A stretch of 64,000 nucleotides of DNA, taken from assembly GCA_022036555.1 (NCBI GenBank), contig CM039123.1, positions 12,153,217 to 12,217,216 on the forward strand. Direction: 5' to 3'. Under the pieces are notes generated by a model, which saw nothing but the letters and a program-made list of their open reading frames with translations, ran no database searches and was not told the DNA's origin. Positions within the stretch are counted from its first letter, which is position 1, and each line of letters starts with the position of its first letter. Made by a program: the position numbers and the translations under genes. Below, one piece after another: positions 10,023 through 20,417 of the stretch. Origin of the DNA: Microstegium vimineum. Taxonomy: Eukaryota > Streptophyta > Magnoliopsida > Poales > Poaceae.

Positions 10023-11523
10023 CTATACCTATTCTAATAATAAAGAGGTAAAATTTCTCTTCCCCATTTTTTTTGTCCAGCTCCCCCAACTATCGGATAA
10101 AGTATGAAGTCTGAATCCTACACATATTAAGTTTTGTTGCACCATATAAAAATATATTATATAAATCAGCTTGTCTAATAATTAATTGGAGACCGTATAG
10201 GACTCAACTGATACACGTATTAAGTTTCATTGCAACACATAAAAATATAGTATTATATAAGTTGGTTTGTCCAAAAATTAGAGTCCGTTTAGGACTCAAA
10301 CTGATCTACGGATCACAGATGCGGCGATGGCCACCTTGGACCGGCCGTCCAGTATTAAATGGTAGATGTAATTATCGAATTTCAATTAATATACCAATAT
10401 GCATCTATCAATTTAATCTATCTATTTTTTTGCTAATAGATGAAAATTAAATATATATGTAAGGAAAATAATGTGAGGCTGTGACGGTATGAAATCAAAA
10501 TCTATCTCTAAATCGTAAATCTTCTAAATGACTACATGACAAGATAAAATTGCTATTATAGGACGGACTTCCTTATTATAGGACTTCAAATGTCTGACAT
10601 CGCTAAAACGACCCTTGAAACATTGACACATTGCTATACATGACATTTGATTATTCTAATCATTTTTCTTAATTAAAATACATGTATTTTGCTATCCTGT
10701 GACCGTATTGCCCTTCAGCCTTGTTTATTGTTTGGAGTACATGTGCCGCACGGTTGCTAGCAGTCTGGCTTCCTGATTGGTGTCTGTTGCCGCAGCTGGC
10801 AGGCCGGCTTCCTGCTTGCTACCTGCTGCCGCAACCTGCCTGGGCTGGCAGGGTGGCTGGCTACTACCGCCGCTTGCTTGGTCAGGCTGGCTGGTTGCTG
10901 CCGCTGCCTAGAGCGCCAAGGCCAGGGGAGGGCGCCACGGCACCGAAGGGCCCAAGGCCAGGGCAGGGGAGGGCGCCCCCACGACAAGTGCAGGGAAGGG
11001 CGACGTTGTGGGCGTCGACCGCCGTCCTGTGCGCGCTGGCCGCCGTGCTGGGCGCGCTCGCCGTCGTCCAGGCCGCGCCGGCCCGTCCGTCTAGCCGTAG
11101 GGCGTGCGGTGTGGCCAGCCCTAGGGCGCCCCGTGCGTCCAGGCCAGGGTCGGGCGACGTCGAGAGGGGGACGCCGGTGTGAGTGGGGCGGCCGCCGGCG
11201 TGGGCGCAGGCTGGGGCTTCATGCGTGGAGACGAACAGGTTCTGGTCTGACGCTGTCAAAGGAAGCAAATTGCCGATCTTTGTGAACGAGGCAGGAGGGC
11301 AATAACAGTTATAGGACAGCAAAATACATGCATTTTAATTGAGAAAAGTAATTAAAATGATCAACTGTAATGTATAGCAATGTGTCAATGTTTCTAAGGG
11401 TCATTTTAGCGTGTCGACGTTTGGAGTCCTATAATAACGAAGTCCGTTGTTTCGAGTCCTATAATAATAATTTTCTCCATGACAAAGTATATTCCCGTTT
11501 CAACGTACGGGCACATTTACTAG
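10022..11523 (+). mobile_element. Helitron A (non-autonomous), first of a four-element chain
   Basis: The 5' end is TCTATACC followed by AATAATAAAGAGGTAAAA. The 3' end has the hairpin CCCGT-TTCAACGT-ACGGG, 9 bases before the terminal CTAG. The flanks are A on the left and T on the right, as expected for insertion into AT. It contains no Rep/helicase. It carries a Mu-like element (10543-11477). The 3' end directly touches the TC of the next Helitron. Confidence 0.82.
10543..11477. mobile_element. Mu-like element (MULE, Pack-MULE candidate) inside Helitron A
   Basis: Two inverted arms of about 185 bp (10543-10727 and 11290-11477) match each other with scattered differences. The left terminus reads GATAAAATTGCTATTATAGG and the right, inverted, GAGAAAATTATTATTATAGG. 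Both resemble the maize Mu terminus (GAGATAATTGCCATTAT, known). The flanks share CATGACAA, an 8-of-9 match for a 9-bp target duplication. The centre (10750-11250) is abruptly GC-rich and gene-like, but I cannot identify its source. There is no transposase. Confidence 0.78.
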
Positions 11524-12907
11524 TCTATATCTATCTATATCTATTAATAAAGAGCTAAAATTCCAGCCTATTTTTTTCGTCCATCCAATCTTTTTAGATC
11601 CGTCTCCCTCTAACTAAATTTGTGAATGTGAAATTCTCTATGCATATTGTCCTTCTCTTTATATGATATGTATATATATACGGCGTACCTAGCATCGAAA
11701 TTAGCGGTAGTGTCAAAGAAAATATAAAAAAGGAATAATTGACTACAATGAGACTTGAACTCTAACTCCATATTACCAAATCTCACTACGATCACGAATA
11801 CAATTGCAATCCAAATCCCGGTAGTGTCAAAGGAAATATAAACAAGGAATCATTGACTACCATAAGATTTGAACTCGAACTTTATATTACCTCAAATCTC
11901 ACTACAATCACAAATACAACACATACAATTGCAATCCAAATCTAAACAATATCGTATACGAACGTGACTTTGTTTATGCCAACGCAAACTATATTTCTAC
12001 TACTAGATTGATTTCTTTTGTTTTTCTACGTTCCAATAAATCATATCTATATATCTATTTAATCTATTGGAATTCAATCCGTGTTTCATCCTACAAATAC
12101 ATACAGTGCATATATATTTATTTTCCAAAAAAAAAAGTAAAAGAAAACGTACCTGAAAATATTAGAGCAGACGCTCATGCTCTCTGACTCGGCAATTGCA
12201 AGGGCGAAGGCTTTTCAGACCACGGCCCCATGGCCTACAGGAGCATCCGCTCGGCTCACCTAGAACCGGTCGGCCTTCAGCTATAGGCATGATGCACGAG
12301 GACAAGGGCCTGCCGTGGCAGTGCGACAAAATTTCGATGTAGTTTCGTTCATCGATGCATCATGATCAGACCAAGATTTGGAGCAACACTGCAATGGAGT
12401 CTCACCGCCGTGTGCATCGATTCTCTCGGATGCACCAATATGCAGAGGCGTTCAGGCCAGGCTTCGAGCTCCGAGGTGAGATTAGATTCAGTCTCTGCTC
12501 TTTCCTCTTTTTATATAGAAAAAATCTTTTCCGCTTTGATTGTTAATATCATTAATTCATCCCTCACAAAAATAGTTTGGAGATTCACCAATATTAGAGA
12601 TAATCAAGATTGATCAACAATTCTTATATATAAGTGTATGTAATTGAGACATTCATGTCCTTTAAAAAAGGACGGTAGAAAATCAGATAAGTCATTGCAA
12701 GTTTCGTGCTTTCTTCTATACCTATATTTTAAAAATATCAGTATGTTTTTTTTTAGATGTAATTTGTAGATGTTTTCAACTTATAATATTAAAATTTAAG
12801 AACTATTGTGTTATTTAGTGTATATACATCAAATTTCATACCCTTACAAATTAGAACAGCTCGATAGCTTATTTTCTTCCGTTGTAACGCACAGACATGT
12901 TTGCTAG
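11524..12907 (+). mobile_element. Helitron B (non-autonomous)
   Basis: It starts TCTATATCTATC followed by ATTAATAAAGAGCTAAAAT. It ends with a decayed GTTGTAACGCACAGAC hairpin region and TTTGCTAG, followed by T. The body is AT-rich with one GC-richer block at about 12180-12480 that I cannot assign. It abuts Helitron A on the left and Helitron C on the right without spacer. Confidence 0.72.
11705..11943. repeat. Diverged ~115-bp tandem duplication within Helitron B
   Basis: Two adjacent copies begin GGTAGTGTCAAAG(A/G)AAATAT and end CAATTGCAATCCAAATC, with about 15% differences by eye. Confidence 0.8.
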
Positions 12908-14317
12908 TAATAATAAAGAGTCAAAAAATTTAGCTTTTTTTTTCATCCAGTCCATTCTATTAAGCCCAACTGTTTTGTCACTTGCTCCCTTTCGGCACAC
13001 AGCCCATTCCCACGCAAGCAGCATGGATGCTTTCCCGATTAAAAAAACAATCTGGCCGGCTCCCGTACGCGGCGCGCCCCTCAGGCCTTGCGCGTGCGCA
13101 GCTGCCGTCCAGCCCAGCCCCACGGCGGCCGGCAACGCTGCTTCGACTCCCGTCGGCGGCCCTCACATCGCCCGTCTGGCCTCATGCTTCGCTCGACTGT
13201 CAGCGTCGCCGCCGTTCCTCTCCGCGTGCAGAGCCACCGCCGGCGCCGCTCCAGCGAATAGTGCTGCCACCGGCGCTCGTCGTCCACGGGCACACGCCCT
13301 CCCCCGCCGCGCCCATATGTCTCGATCTCCCGGCGGCCGGCCCATCTGCGTCGATCTCCCTGCGGCCGGCAGCCGTCCACGGCCGTGCTCCATCCTCCAC
13401 CGCGGTGGCGTCGCTGCTTGCCGGATCTCGCACGCGAGACACATATGTCTCGGTCAGTCGGTCTTCCGGTGTCAAGACGGAATTGATTTGCTTCTCCATG
13501 ATGTGTTCGATTCAGGTTGCCATCTTTTCCTTTTTTTTCTAAGATTTTTTCTTCCTTATCCAATAATCCTCTCTCTCCGAGAACGGAATCGACTCGGTTC
13601 TCCGTGACCTGTTCAATTCAGGTTCCTCTCTTTTCTTTTTTTCCTATAAATTAGCGAGCCTCAGCTCGTACAGAGGGCCTGGAGCGTGGTGGCTGGCGTC
13701 CAGGTCCAGCTATGTGGTGGCGGTCAACACCTCTATAGACCTTCTGCATAGGTGCCGCCAATCTTTCCGCTGTTCCTCGTTGCCATGTTCATCCAAAGTG
13801 GCATGAAGTTTCTGTGAAAGATCCAAAACTGTTTTGAACCAGCACTCTTCTCTTTGTCAAATCAAGGTTGCAAGTGAGTTCAAATTCATTTGTAATTTTT
13901 TATGTTCGTGATCCATGTGCAACAACCGGAAAGATTGACATGACTTGCATTGTATCAAATACTGAGAGATTCTGCATCTCCAACCATCCAGACATTATCT
14001 CTAATTTTTGAATTGAAAGATAAGCAAGCGACTGAAATAGATGATGATAACCAATGAGATGAAGACAAACATACCAGAGTTGCACCAGAGTCGATAAATA
14101 TGACTATGTCCCACAAGGTAAAACTGTCATCTATATGTTTTGTATCATCTATCCTTTTAACTGATTAATTATCTCTAATTTCTTAAATTGTAGATAAGAA
14201 GATGGCTAAATTAGATGATAAGAATTCAAGATATTCAGCCAAACTGTACATGATTATTCAATTTATATGTCGATTATTATTTCACAGTTTGCAAACTATG
14301 CAATGACCAATCTGCAC

Positions 14318-14594
14318 CCTTGACCTCGTCGGGCCTCGTGCACCAGGCGCTGCCATCGTGGACACCATCACAGCCTGCCGCTTTAAGGTCACTAATCCGG
14401 CGTCCGATGAGGCCGTCCTGGCAAGGGTCCTGCAAGTGCTGCTCACTTCCGTGTGCAGCCGTGCAGCACCGGTGATTGCCAACCGCCACGCCTGCACAAT
14501 CATCATCAACACATGCTTCTGCGTCCTGGAGGTTTATACGAACTGTCTTTACCCGCCTGTAGGACATCGAAGTCACCGTGTTGTCCACGAGCAG
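14318..14594 (+). pseudogene. Captured exon fragment of a GNOM-like ARF-GEF
   Basis: One frame reads DTITACRFKVTNPASDEAVL, then ARVLQVLL and NRHACTII(I)NTCF, and ends near HRVVHEQ|GTATGG. This parallels the region just before the Sec7 domain of GNOM-type ARF guanine-nucleotide exchange factors: TSCRFEVTDPASEEVVL, KILQVLLACM, the VNTCFRVVHQAG region and HTMHELVRCIF (family knowledge). The exon end is followed by a good donor site. The similarity lapses between NTCF and HRVVHE, so the fragment is decayed. It is captured inside Helitron C and not linked to a complete gene. Confidence 0.75.
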
Positions 14595-14950
14595 GTATGG
14601 AGCATTGTTATACTCACTATTACTTTGATGTGCTCATGAACATGAAATTTTTTGCAATATCATTCCCCCATCAGCATAATAACTCAACTTACTAGGCTTA
14701 TGTACATTGGTCTGAAGTATAAACAAGTGAAATGATCTAGGTCTTTTGTCCTTCTTAGTTTGAACTAATTGTTGTCATTTGAGCAATATGACCACCTTAC
14801 AAATGCTGACAGTCTGACACTAAGAATCTAAGATCAGCTCTTGTTAGTTGTTTGCTTGGAACCAAGCTTTTGTTATAAGGAACTCTGAAGACTCATGTCT
14901 TTCTATATGAAATGAAATTTATTAATTAGCTGGTAGCATTTGTTATGCAG

Positions 14951-15285
14951 ATTGCTGATTGCAAGAACCAATGTTTGGGTGCTGAGAAGACAGAGAACGG
15001 GAAGGTGACTATGTATGTTTGAATAGCTCTGACCATGAGGTGGGAGATGGTGTTGTGCAAGACAGACTTGATGGAGCCCTTTGAGGTTCCTTGTATGGTA
15101 GAGATATTGCAATTCTTGTGCTCCCTCTTGAACATATCAGAAGACATTGATGTGAATCCAAGGATGAATCCAATTGACTTAGATGAGCATGTGCACCTTT
15201 TTGCTCTGGGGTTGATTAATTCGGCTATTGAGTTGATGGCTTCATCTATACAGACATAAAAAACTTTTAGCATTTGTACAGGATG
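14951..15285 (+). pseudogene. Second captured exon fragment of the GNOM-like ARF-GEF
   Basis: After an acceptor-like TTGTTATGCAG the sequence reads AEKTENGKV. In a second frame it reads EPFEVPCMVEILQFLCSLLN, then DEHVHLFALGLINSAIELMA. After a one-base shift it reads HKKLLAFVQDELF. GNOM-type proteins have EPYGVPCMVEIFHFLCSLLN, FALNLINSAIELGG and IQDELF in this order, so the assignment is good. The two fragments and the intron-like interval between them keep genomic exon/intron order. This fits Helitron capture of genomic DNA rather than cDNA. Confidence 0.8.
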
Positions 15286-16132
15286 AGTTGTTCTGAAATC
15301 CATGCATTTCGAGTTCCCCCTGATTGACGCCGTTGCCGCCATCGGCAGGCTCATGTTCGCGCAGTTCACCGGACGTCAAGGTCGATGCAGCGCGGAGGCA
15401 CGGTACCACCACCGGACGTCAAGGACGATGCGGAGCGGAGAAGGAATAAAGTCGAGCCTGCCGACGACGAGGAGAAAGAGAAAAAAGTCCCGTTTGGTAG
15501 GGATTCTGGACGTAACTAAAATAGTGTAAATAGTTCTATCCGAATTCAATTTCACACGGATTTAATCTAAATCCAATCACGTCATGCTCTCACCTCACCG
15601 CATGGGCATGCACATGCACATGCAAAACACTAAGGTTAACATCCATCAATCAAATCTAGAAAAAGATTTTTTTATATATCTAAATTTTCCTTGTTTGTCT
15701 TATTTTACAAAATAAAATATATATTTCATATATTACCTCCTATGAGGTAGGAGGTAATAGACGATCGTTATCGTTCGATTCAAATAAATGAACGACTCAC
15801 AGTTATTTGGAAGTACTACAGCAAAGACCTTACAACTTTTATGTTCCTTATTAATAGAAATTTAGACTATATAGATATAGAATTAATATTTGTTTTTTTT
15901 ATTTTAAAAGGGTATACCATGGTTTTCTAACCATTATGCATAGGCCACAATAAGACTAATACAGATATATAGTTGCAATAATTTAAATGGAAATTATGTT
16001 ATCGTAACTCAAACACCGACACCAAGATTAGAAAAAAAAGAAAATAACGGGAATAACTAAAGAACATAATAAAATAGATAAAAGCATAACATGGGTTTTT
16101 AACCCGTAGCAACGCACAGACAATTTTGCTAG

Positions 16133-16776
16133 TCTAATAATAAAGAGGCAAAATTTCACCCTCTTTCTCCATTTTTTTTTGTATAGCCTTCCCTAACTAA
16201 CTCCATGAATGATTTCTCTATTCCTTTGAATACTACAACTCTCCTATTTTTATATATAGGATTTATATACAAGTATAGTTAAGAATCATATTCTAATCCA
16301 AATAGTAAGGAGAATAGGAGTTCTAATCCAAATCCAAATAGTAAAAGGTAAGAAGAGATCTATTTAAAATAACATGCTGCACCGCTCCGCCATGCCCACG
16401 CCATACCTTTTTTTGTTTGTTTTTTAAGCCTCACGTAATTTATGGTGGCAGTTATTTTTTATTTATATTTTTGGTTTGATCCGAACTCTTGCATTGATAT
16501 CGATTTTCCTTGTGCAGGGTGGTCTTAATTTAGTGTCTTACTACACTTTGTTTGTAATCTCAGTATTAACGTTTTGGAAAACTCCTTCATATGTGTCCGT
16601 CTCTAACTCTCTCTCTCTGTGTGGCAATGCGGCAATGCTTAGGAACCTAAATGAAGTGAAATCATCTTTGTCAGTCTCAAATTCGGTTTCTATACAATAA
16701 ATTGATAATGAAAAAAAGTAGAAAAACATAAATATATAGTTTTTCTCCCGTTGCAAGGCACGAGCATGTTTGCTAG
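16133..16776 (+). mobile_element. Helitron D (non-autonomous, 644 bp)
   Basis: It starts TCTAATAATAAAGAGGCAAAA and ends CTCCCGTTGCAAGGCACGAG...TTTGCTAG followed by T. It abuts Helitron C on the left. Its right end lies 276 bp before the start codon of the membrane-protein gene, so the Helitron chain occupies that gene's upstream region. Confidence 0.78.
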
Positions 16777-17052
16777 TACTTTCTTAATTTTTGTATTATT
16801 CTAAGCACTTATTTTTTCCCTATAATAATAATAAAATGTGCGTATCAAAAATCTAAAACAGCAAGCATAATCTCGCTCTCAGGTCTCATGCTCTCAGCCT
16901 ATAGCATTTAGCCCAGCTAGAGTTCACGCCAAGCCCAAGCTCAAGCCCAAACCCATGTTCGCAGTCCCCTTCGTCACGCGCGCGTCAACCTCCTTCTTCC
17001 GAATTCCCCATTCGCTCACCTCGCTGAACGCCGATCCACGCTACGACGCGCT

Positions 17053-18399
17053 ATGCCGACCGCCGCTGCCGCTGCCGCGCCCGCCCCCGCACCGCATCCA
17101 CCGCCGGCGAGCCTGGACGCGCGCACGGGCGGCCGCATCCTGCGCCGCGCGGCGGAGCATCTCCTCCACCCAACCTCCCTCCCGCCGCTCCTCCTCGCAG
17201 CGCTCCTCCTCCTCCTCTTCCGCTCCGCTCTCCTGGCCGGCACGCTCCGCCTCGCCTCCTTCGCTGACCGCGACCCGGCCCTCCGCTCCCTTCTCGCCCG
17301 CCTCTCCCCTCCCAACCCGCCATCGCCGCCATCTCCCCCGCACCACCTCCCGCGGCGCCGCTCACCGTTCACCTCCCCCTCGTCCTCGCTCTCCGACAAC
17401 GATATCCTGGTCAGCCCCTTCGATCCCGCCGCCTCAGCCCCCTCCAGCCGCCGCAACACCTCCAACCACCATGTTCTATTCACCTCCTACTCCGCCCCGC
17501 CCAAACCCTATCCGTTGCCCCTCCCCAACCCGCTTCCGGCCTCCACTTCCCCCTTCTTCCTCACCGTCTACGATGAGACGGCGCCTCCGAAGCCCGCCTC
17601 ACCGCGGCGCAGCGACCTCGGCCTGCTTGACCTGACCAGGCGCGACGCGGTGGCGATCGTCAACCTCCTCGCGCTGCTCTCTTCCGCGCATATCTTCGCG
17701 ATCCTCGGGTACATCGCCGTGCACTCCGCCGCGCTGGGCGCAGTTTTTGCGTCCGTGGCAGGGCATCACGTACCTGGGCGGCGTCTAGTGTTCCTCCTCA
17801 CCGGTGCTGCGAGGTGCGCAAAGAGACTCACAGGGTTCGCGTTCCTCCGGTGGGCCACGCGGGACGCCGTTGTGCAGATGCTATGCCTCTGGTTCTTTGC
17901 TGATGTGCACGACCAGGCCCAGCTGTTCAGACTCTTTGTGGTCGCCAAACTCATGCCATTCTCCGCATCTGTTAACCCGTGGCTTGGTGCAGCAGTTGCA
18001 GGCCCAGAGCTCGATGGTTTCTTTGTTGCCTGGGCTGTTCTTGATGCAGTTGTATCGGTTTTGTTCACTGTGGTGCCTTGGGTGGTTGTCATGGACCGTG
18101 ATCCACGGCCTCCTGGGCGCAATGCTGTGAAGGAAGGGTGCTATCTTGTGTCCCTGATGGCAACTGATGCCACCTTGCTCAAGTGCTGGGAAACAGTTGT
18201 GTGTGGCAGCATGGGGCGGCTCATCATGGTGACATTTTGTGGAAAGGTTTTTGGTGGATTTTTGCATTCGATTGCGCAGGTTTACTTTATGGTAGTATGG
18301 CTGCTGTTCTACTTTACAGCAAGGTGTAAGGAGGTGCAGCTGGGTGGTCGTCAGTTTGGAGTGGAGGATGTTGCAGCTGCTCTAGATGGATTTAGCTAG
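17053..18399 (+). CDS. Multi-pass membrane protein of unknown function, intact single exon
   Basis: This is an uninterrupted 448-codon frame with strong GC-biased codon use in the first half and no stop or frameshift. The N-terminus is Ala/Pro-rich (residues 4-20). Hydrophobic segments lie at about 41-63, 199-236 (long enough for one or two passes), 322-347 and 405-423. Shorter hydrophobic stretches near 273-283 and 292-304 may be re-entrant. A Pro/Ser-rich low-complexity linker occupies about 84-185. Cys and charged residues cluster in loops (ARCAKRLTGF, CYLVSLMATDATLLKCWETV). I know it only as a type of conserved plant membrane protein; no catalytic motif is visible and I give no function. 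The start at 17053 is the first ATG in this frame. An upstream ATG at 16955 opens an overlapping out-of-frame ORF. The Helitron chain ends 276 bp upstream. Confidence 0.85.
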   Translation: MPTAAAAAAPAPAPHPPPASLDARTGGRILRRAAEHLLHPTSLPPLLLAALLLLLFRSALLAGTLRLASFADRDPALRSLLARLSPPNPPSPPSPPHHLPRRRSPFTSPSSSLSDNDILVSPFDPAASAPSSRRNTSNHHVLFTSYSAPPKPYPLPLPNPLPASTSPFFLTVYDETAPPKPASPRRSDLGLLDLTRRDAVAIVNLLALLSSAHIFAILGYIAVHSAALGAVFASVAGHHVPGRRLVFLLTGAARCAKRLTGFAFLRWATRDAVVQMLCLWFFADVHDQAQLFRLFVVAKLMPFSASVNPWLGAAVAGPELDGFFVAWAVLDAVVSVLFTVVPWVVVMDRDPRPPGRNAVKEGCYLVSLMATDATLLKCWETVVCGSMGRLIMVTFCGKVFGGFLHSIAQVYFMVVWLLFYFTARCKEVQLGGRQFGVEDVAAALDGFS

Positions 18400-20016
18400 T
18401 GTCCAGTAGTCAGTTGCCGCTTGGATCATCATTACTCGAAGAGAGGTATATTTCATGGCCCATAGCCCATAGTGCTTATTGATGGGATGCCACTGGTCTT
18501 GGCAATGTAGAGGTTTTTGTAGTTATCTTGATCTTCTAAATCTTGCTGAGATGGTAAATGGTTCGGATGAGAGAAAGAGAACTTGACAATGTTTTATGTA
18601 CAGTTTTATCCTCAGAGGGGTAACCTGCTTATACTCACACCACATGGCAATATGGCATACAAAGAAAGGCTGTTTTGTTCCCCTTTTCCATGGAAGGTTA
18701 AAAGCAAGATGCCTGGTGATAGGTGTTGTAGCTGCAACATGATTTGTGAAGTTTACATACCTGTGTTGTGCCAGCAAAATTTCTCTGGGTAATAGGTCAA
18801 AACATGTAATGTACATCCCATCATGGTTATACTTCGTTGATATCTACCCTTCTGTTTATAAAAAACCTTCCAAATCCCATCTCATAACCCTCTTGTCGAC
18901 GTGGTTGGCTCATGATTGAATTCCTCTATATAATGATTACTTTTATCTGATTGATGTATAATACACGATCATAATGTCTCTGGCATTCTATTTATGGGCA
19001 AGGACAAAGTCCTGGACCAGTAAATGTTTTCATGTTTGCCTATATTTCTTTGGTCACCTTGCTAATTCATACCACTTGTTCTGTAAGGGTCATGCATAAT
19101 TTTGATTGATTGTAAGGCTCACGGACTCACGGTAATTACAAATCAGTTGACCGAGCCCAAACAGGTACGTGGTCTTTATTATTTTATTACAGTTCCATTT
19201 TGGCTTGTGCATGCTCAAGTTTATACATGACTAAACATTTATGTAAACATATCCAGAAAGTAAGGTTGACTTAAAAAGTGATATTTGATTTACCTGTTAT
19301 TTAGAGCTTATTTATGGGGCCATGGTTCTCTATTTCACCAAACAAGTGAATTGTGTTTTATTTGCTGCGAACTCATGTTCTGTGCCTTGCGTGCAATAAT
19401 GTATTTATGCTATACCACAAGTGTACGTAAACTAGTATGTGAGGCCCTAAGCATTGGCCCTCTTTAGTGTTCTGCTGGTTCATCACCTGTGTGCATTTAC
19501 TTAAGGTCGAAGCAACTATATGTATCGAATGCAAGACAGCTTATATATTGCTGCTACTTATGCTCCAGTCATGTTTCTTTTTCCCTTTGCATATGTCCAT
19601 TTCCTTTTTATTACTATGTTAGATTGATTGTTCAGCTACTGCTAGGATTTAGCAATGCATGAAAAGACTACAAGATGAGTTTTAGGCCATCATAAATGTG
19701 CGATATATTTGCTATTTACTTAAATTTTATTTGTTGCACTTTTATCATGTGGTTTCAGGCTTCCAACTTGTAAATTATACATACTCACCTGCATCATATA
19801 CTATGAAGAATCAATTTATGTAAAGGCAAAACATCACATATCATCATGTTTTTTTTTACCTGTTTTCTTTTATGTAATGACTATTGATGCTGGCATTTCA
19901 CATTCAGAAACATAAAGAGATCTCTCTTGTCAAAGATATTTGACACATTTGACTTGCATGGTTTTCAGTGCATATCTTTGACCACTATTTTTCTCATATA
20001 TTCTTAAAATCCTTAA
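18400..20016. other. 3' flank and intergenic sequence
   Basis: AT-rich sequence follows the membrane-protein gene. The first few hundred bases are probably its 3' UTR. No further gene, RNA or repeat structure is recognisable. Confidence 0.55.
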
Positions 20017-20417
20017 GGGCCTGTTTGGATCCTTGGAATTAAATTCATTCAAATAATTATAATTTAGGCACAAATTAATTAAGCTAATATGGTTCTATAT
20101 GAAATATATTTGTAAATTATGGTTAGCCATACAAGGGAGATACTTATATATTACATTTCTACGGTAGGAAAGCGAGTTGAAGATAATGCTATAAGTTAGA
20201 GACTTACATTTCTACAGTAGGGAAATGAGTTGAAGAGAATGCCATAAGTTGGAGACTAGAAATGATCTATGCAATTAAATTTTATCTCACCTATGAAATT
20301 GGGATAGCTGTCATATGTGAACTTGGGAAAGTTATGAAATGTTAAATTCTAAGCTAAATAGTCTAATTTATTGAGTATATTTCAATTCCTCCAAAATGAA
20401 AGAATCCAAACGGCCCC
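20017..20417. mobile_element. Tourist-like MITE
   Basis: The ends are GGGCCTGTTTGGATCC and, inverted, GGGGCCGTTTGGATTC. The flanks are TAA on the left and TGA on the right, an imperfect 3-bp target duplication. It is 401 bp, AT-rich and non-coding. A PIF/Harbinger-derived (Tourist) origin is inferred from the termini and TSD length. Confidence 0.7.

Larger units (their letters stand above)
12908..16132 (+). mobile_element. Helitron C carrying host-gene fragments
   Basis: It begins TAATAATAAAGAGTCAAAA (the leading TC is lost) and ends AACCCGTAGCAACGCACAGAC...TTTTGCTAG followed by T. At 3225 bp it is the longest of the chain. It contains GC-rich gene-like sequence (about 12980-13480, unidentified) and exon fragments of a GNOM-like gene (14318-15285). 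There is no Rep/helicase. Confidence 0.75.

Noticed and set aside
12982..13607. Several overlapping 150-236 codon frames in Helitron C
   Set aside because: High GC content keeps all frames open. No domain, start context or splice logic supports one frame. I treat it as a captured GC-rich fragment.
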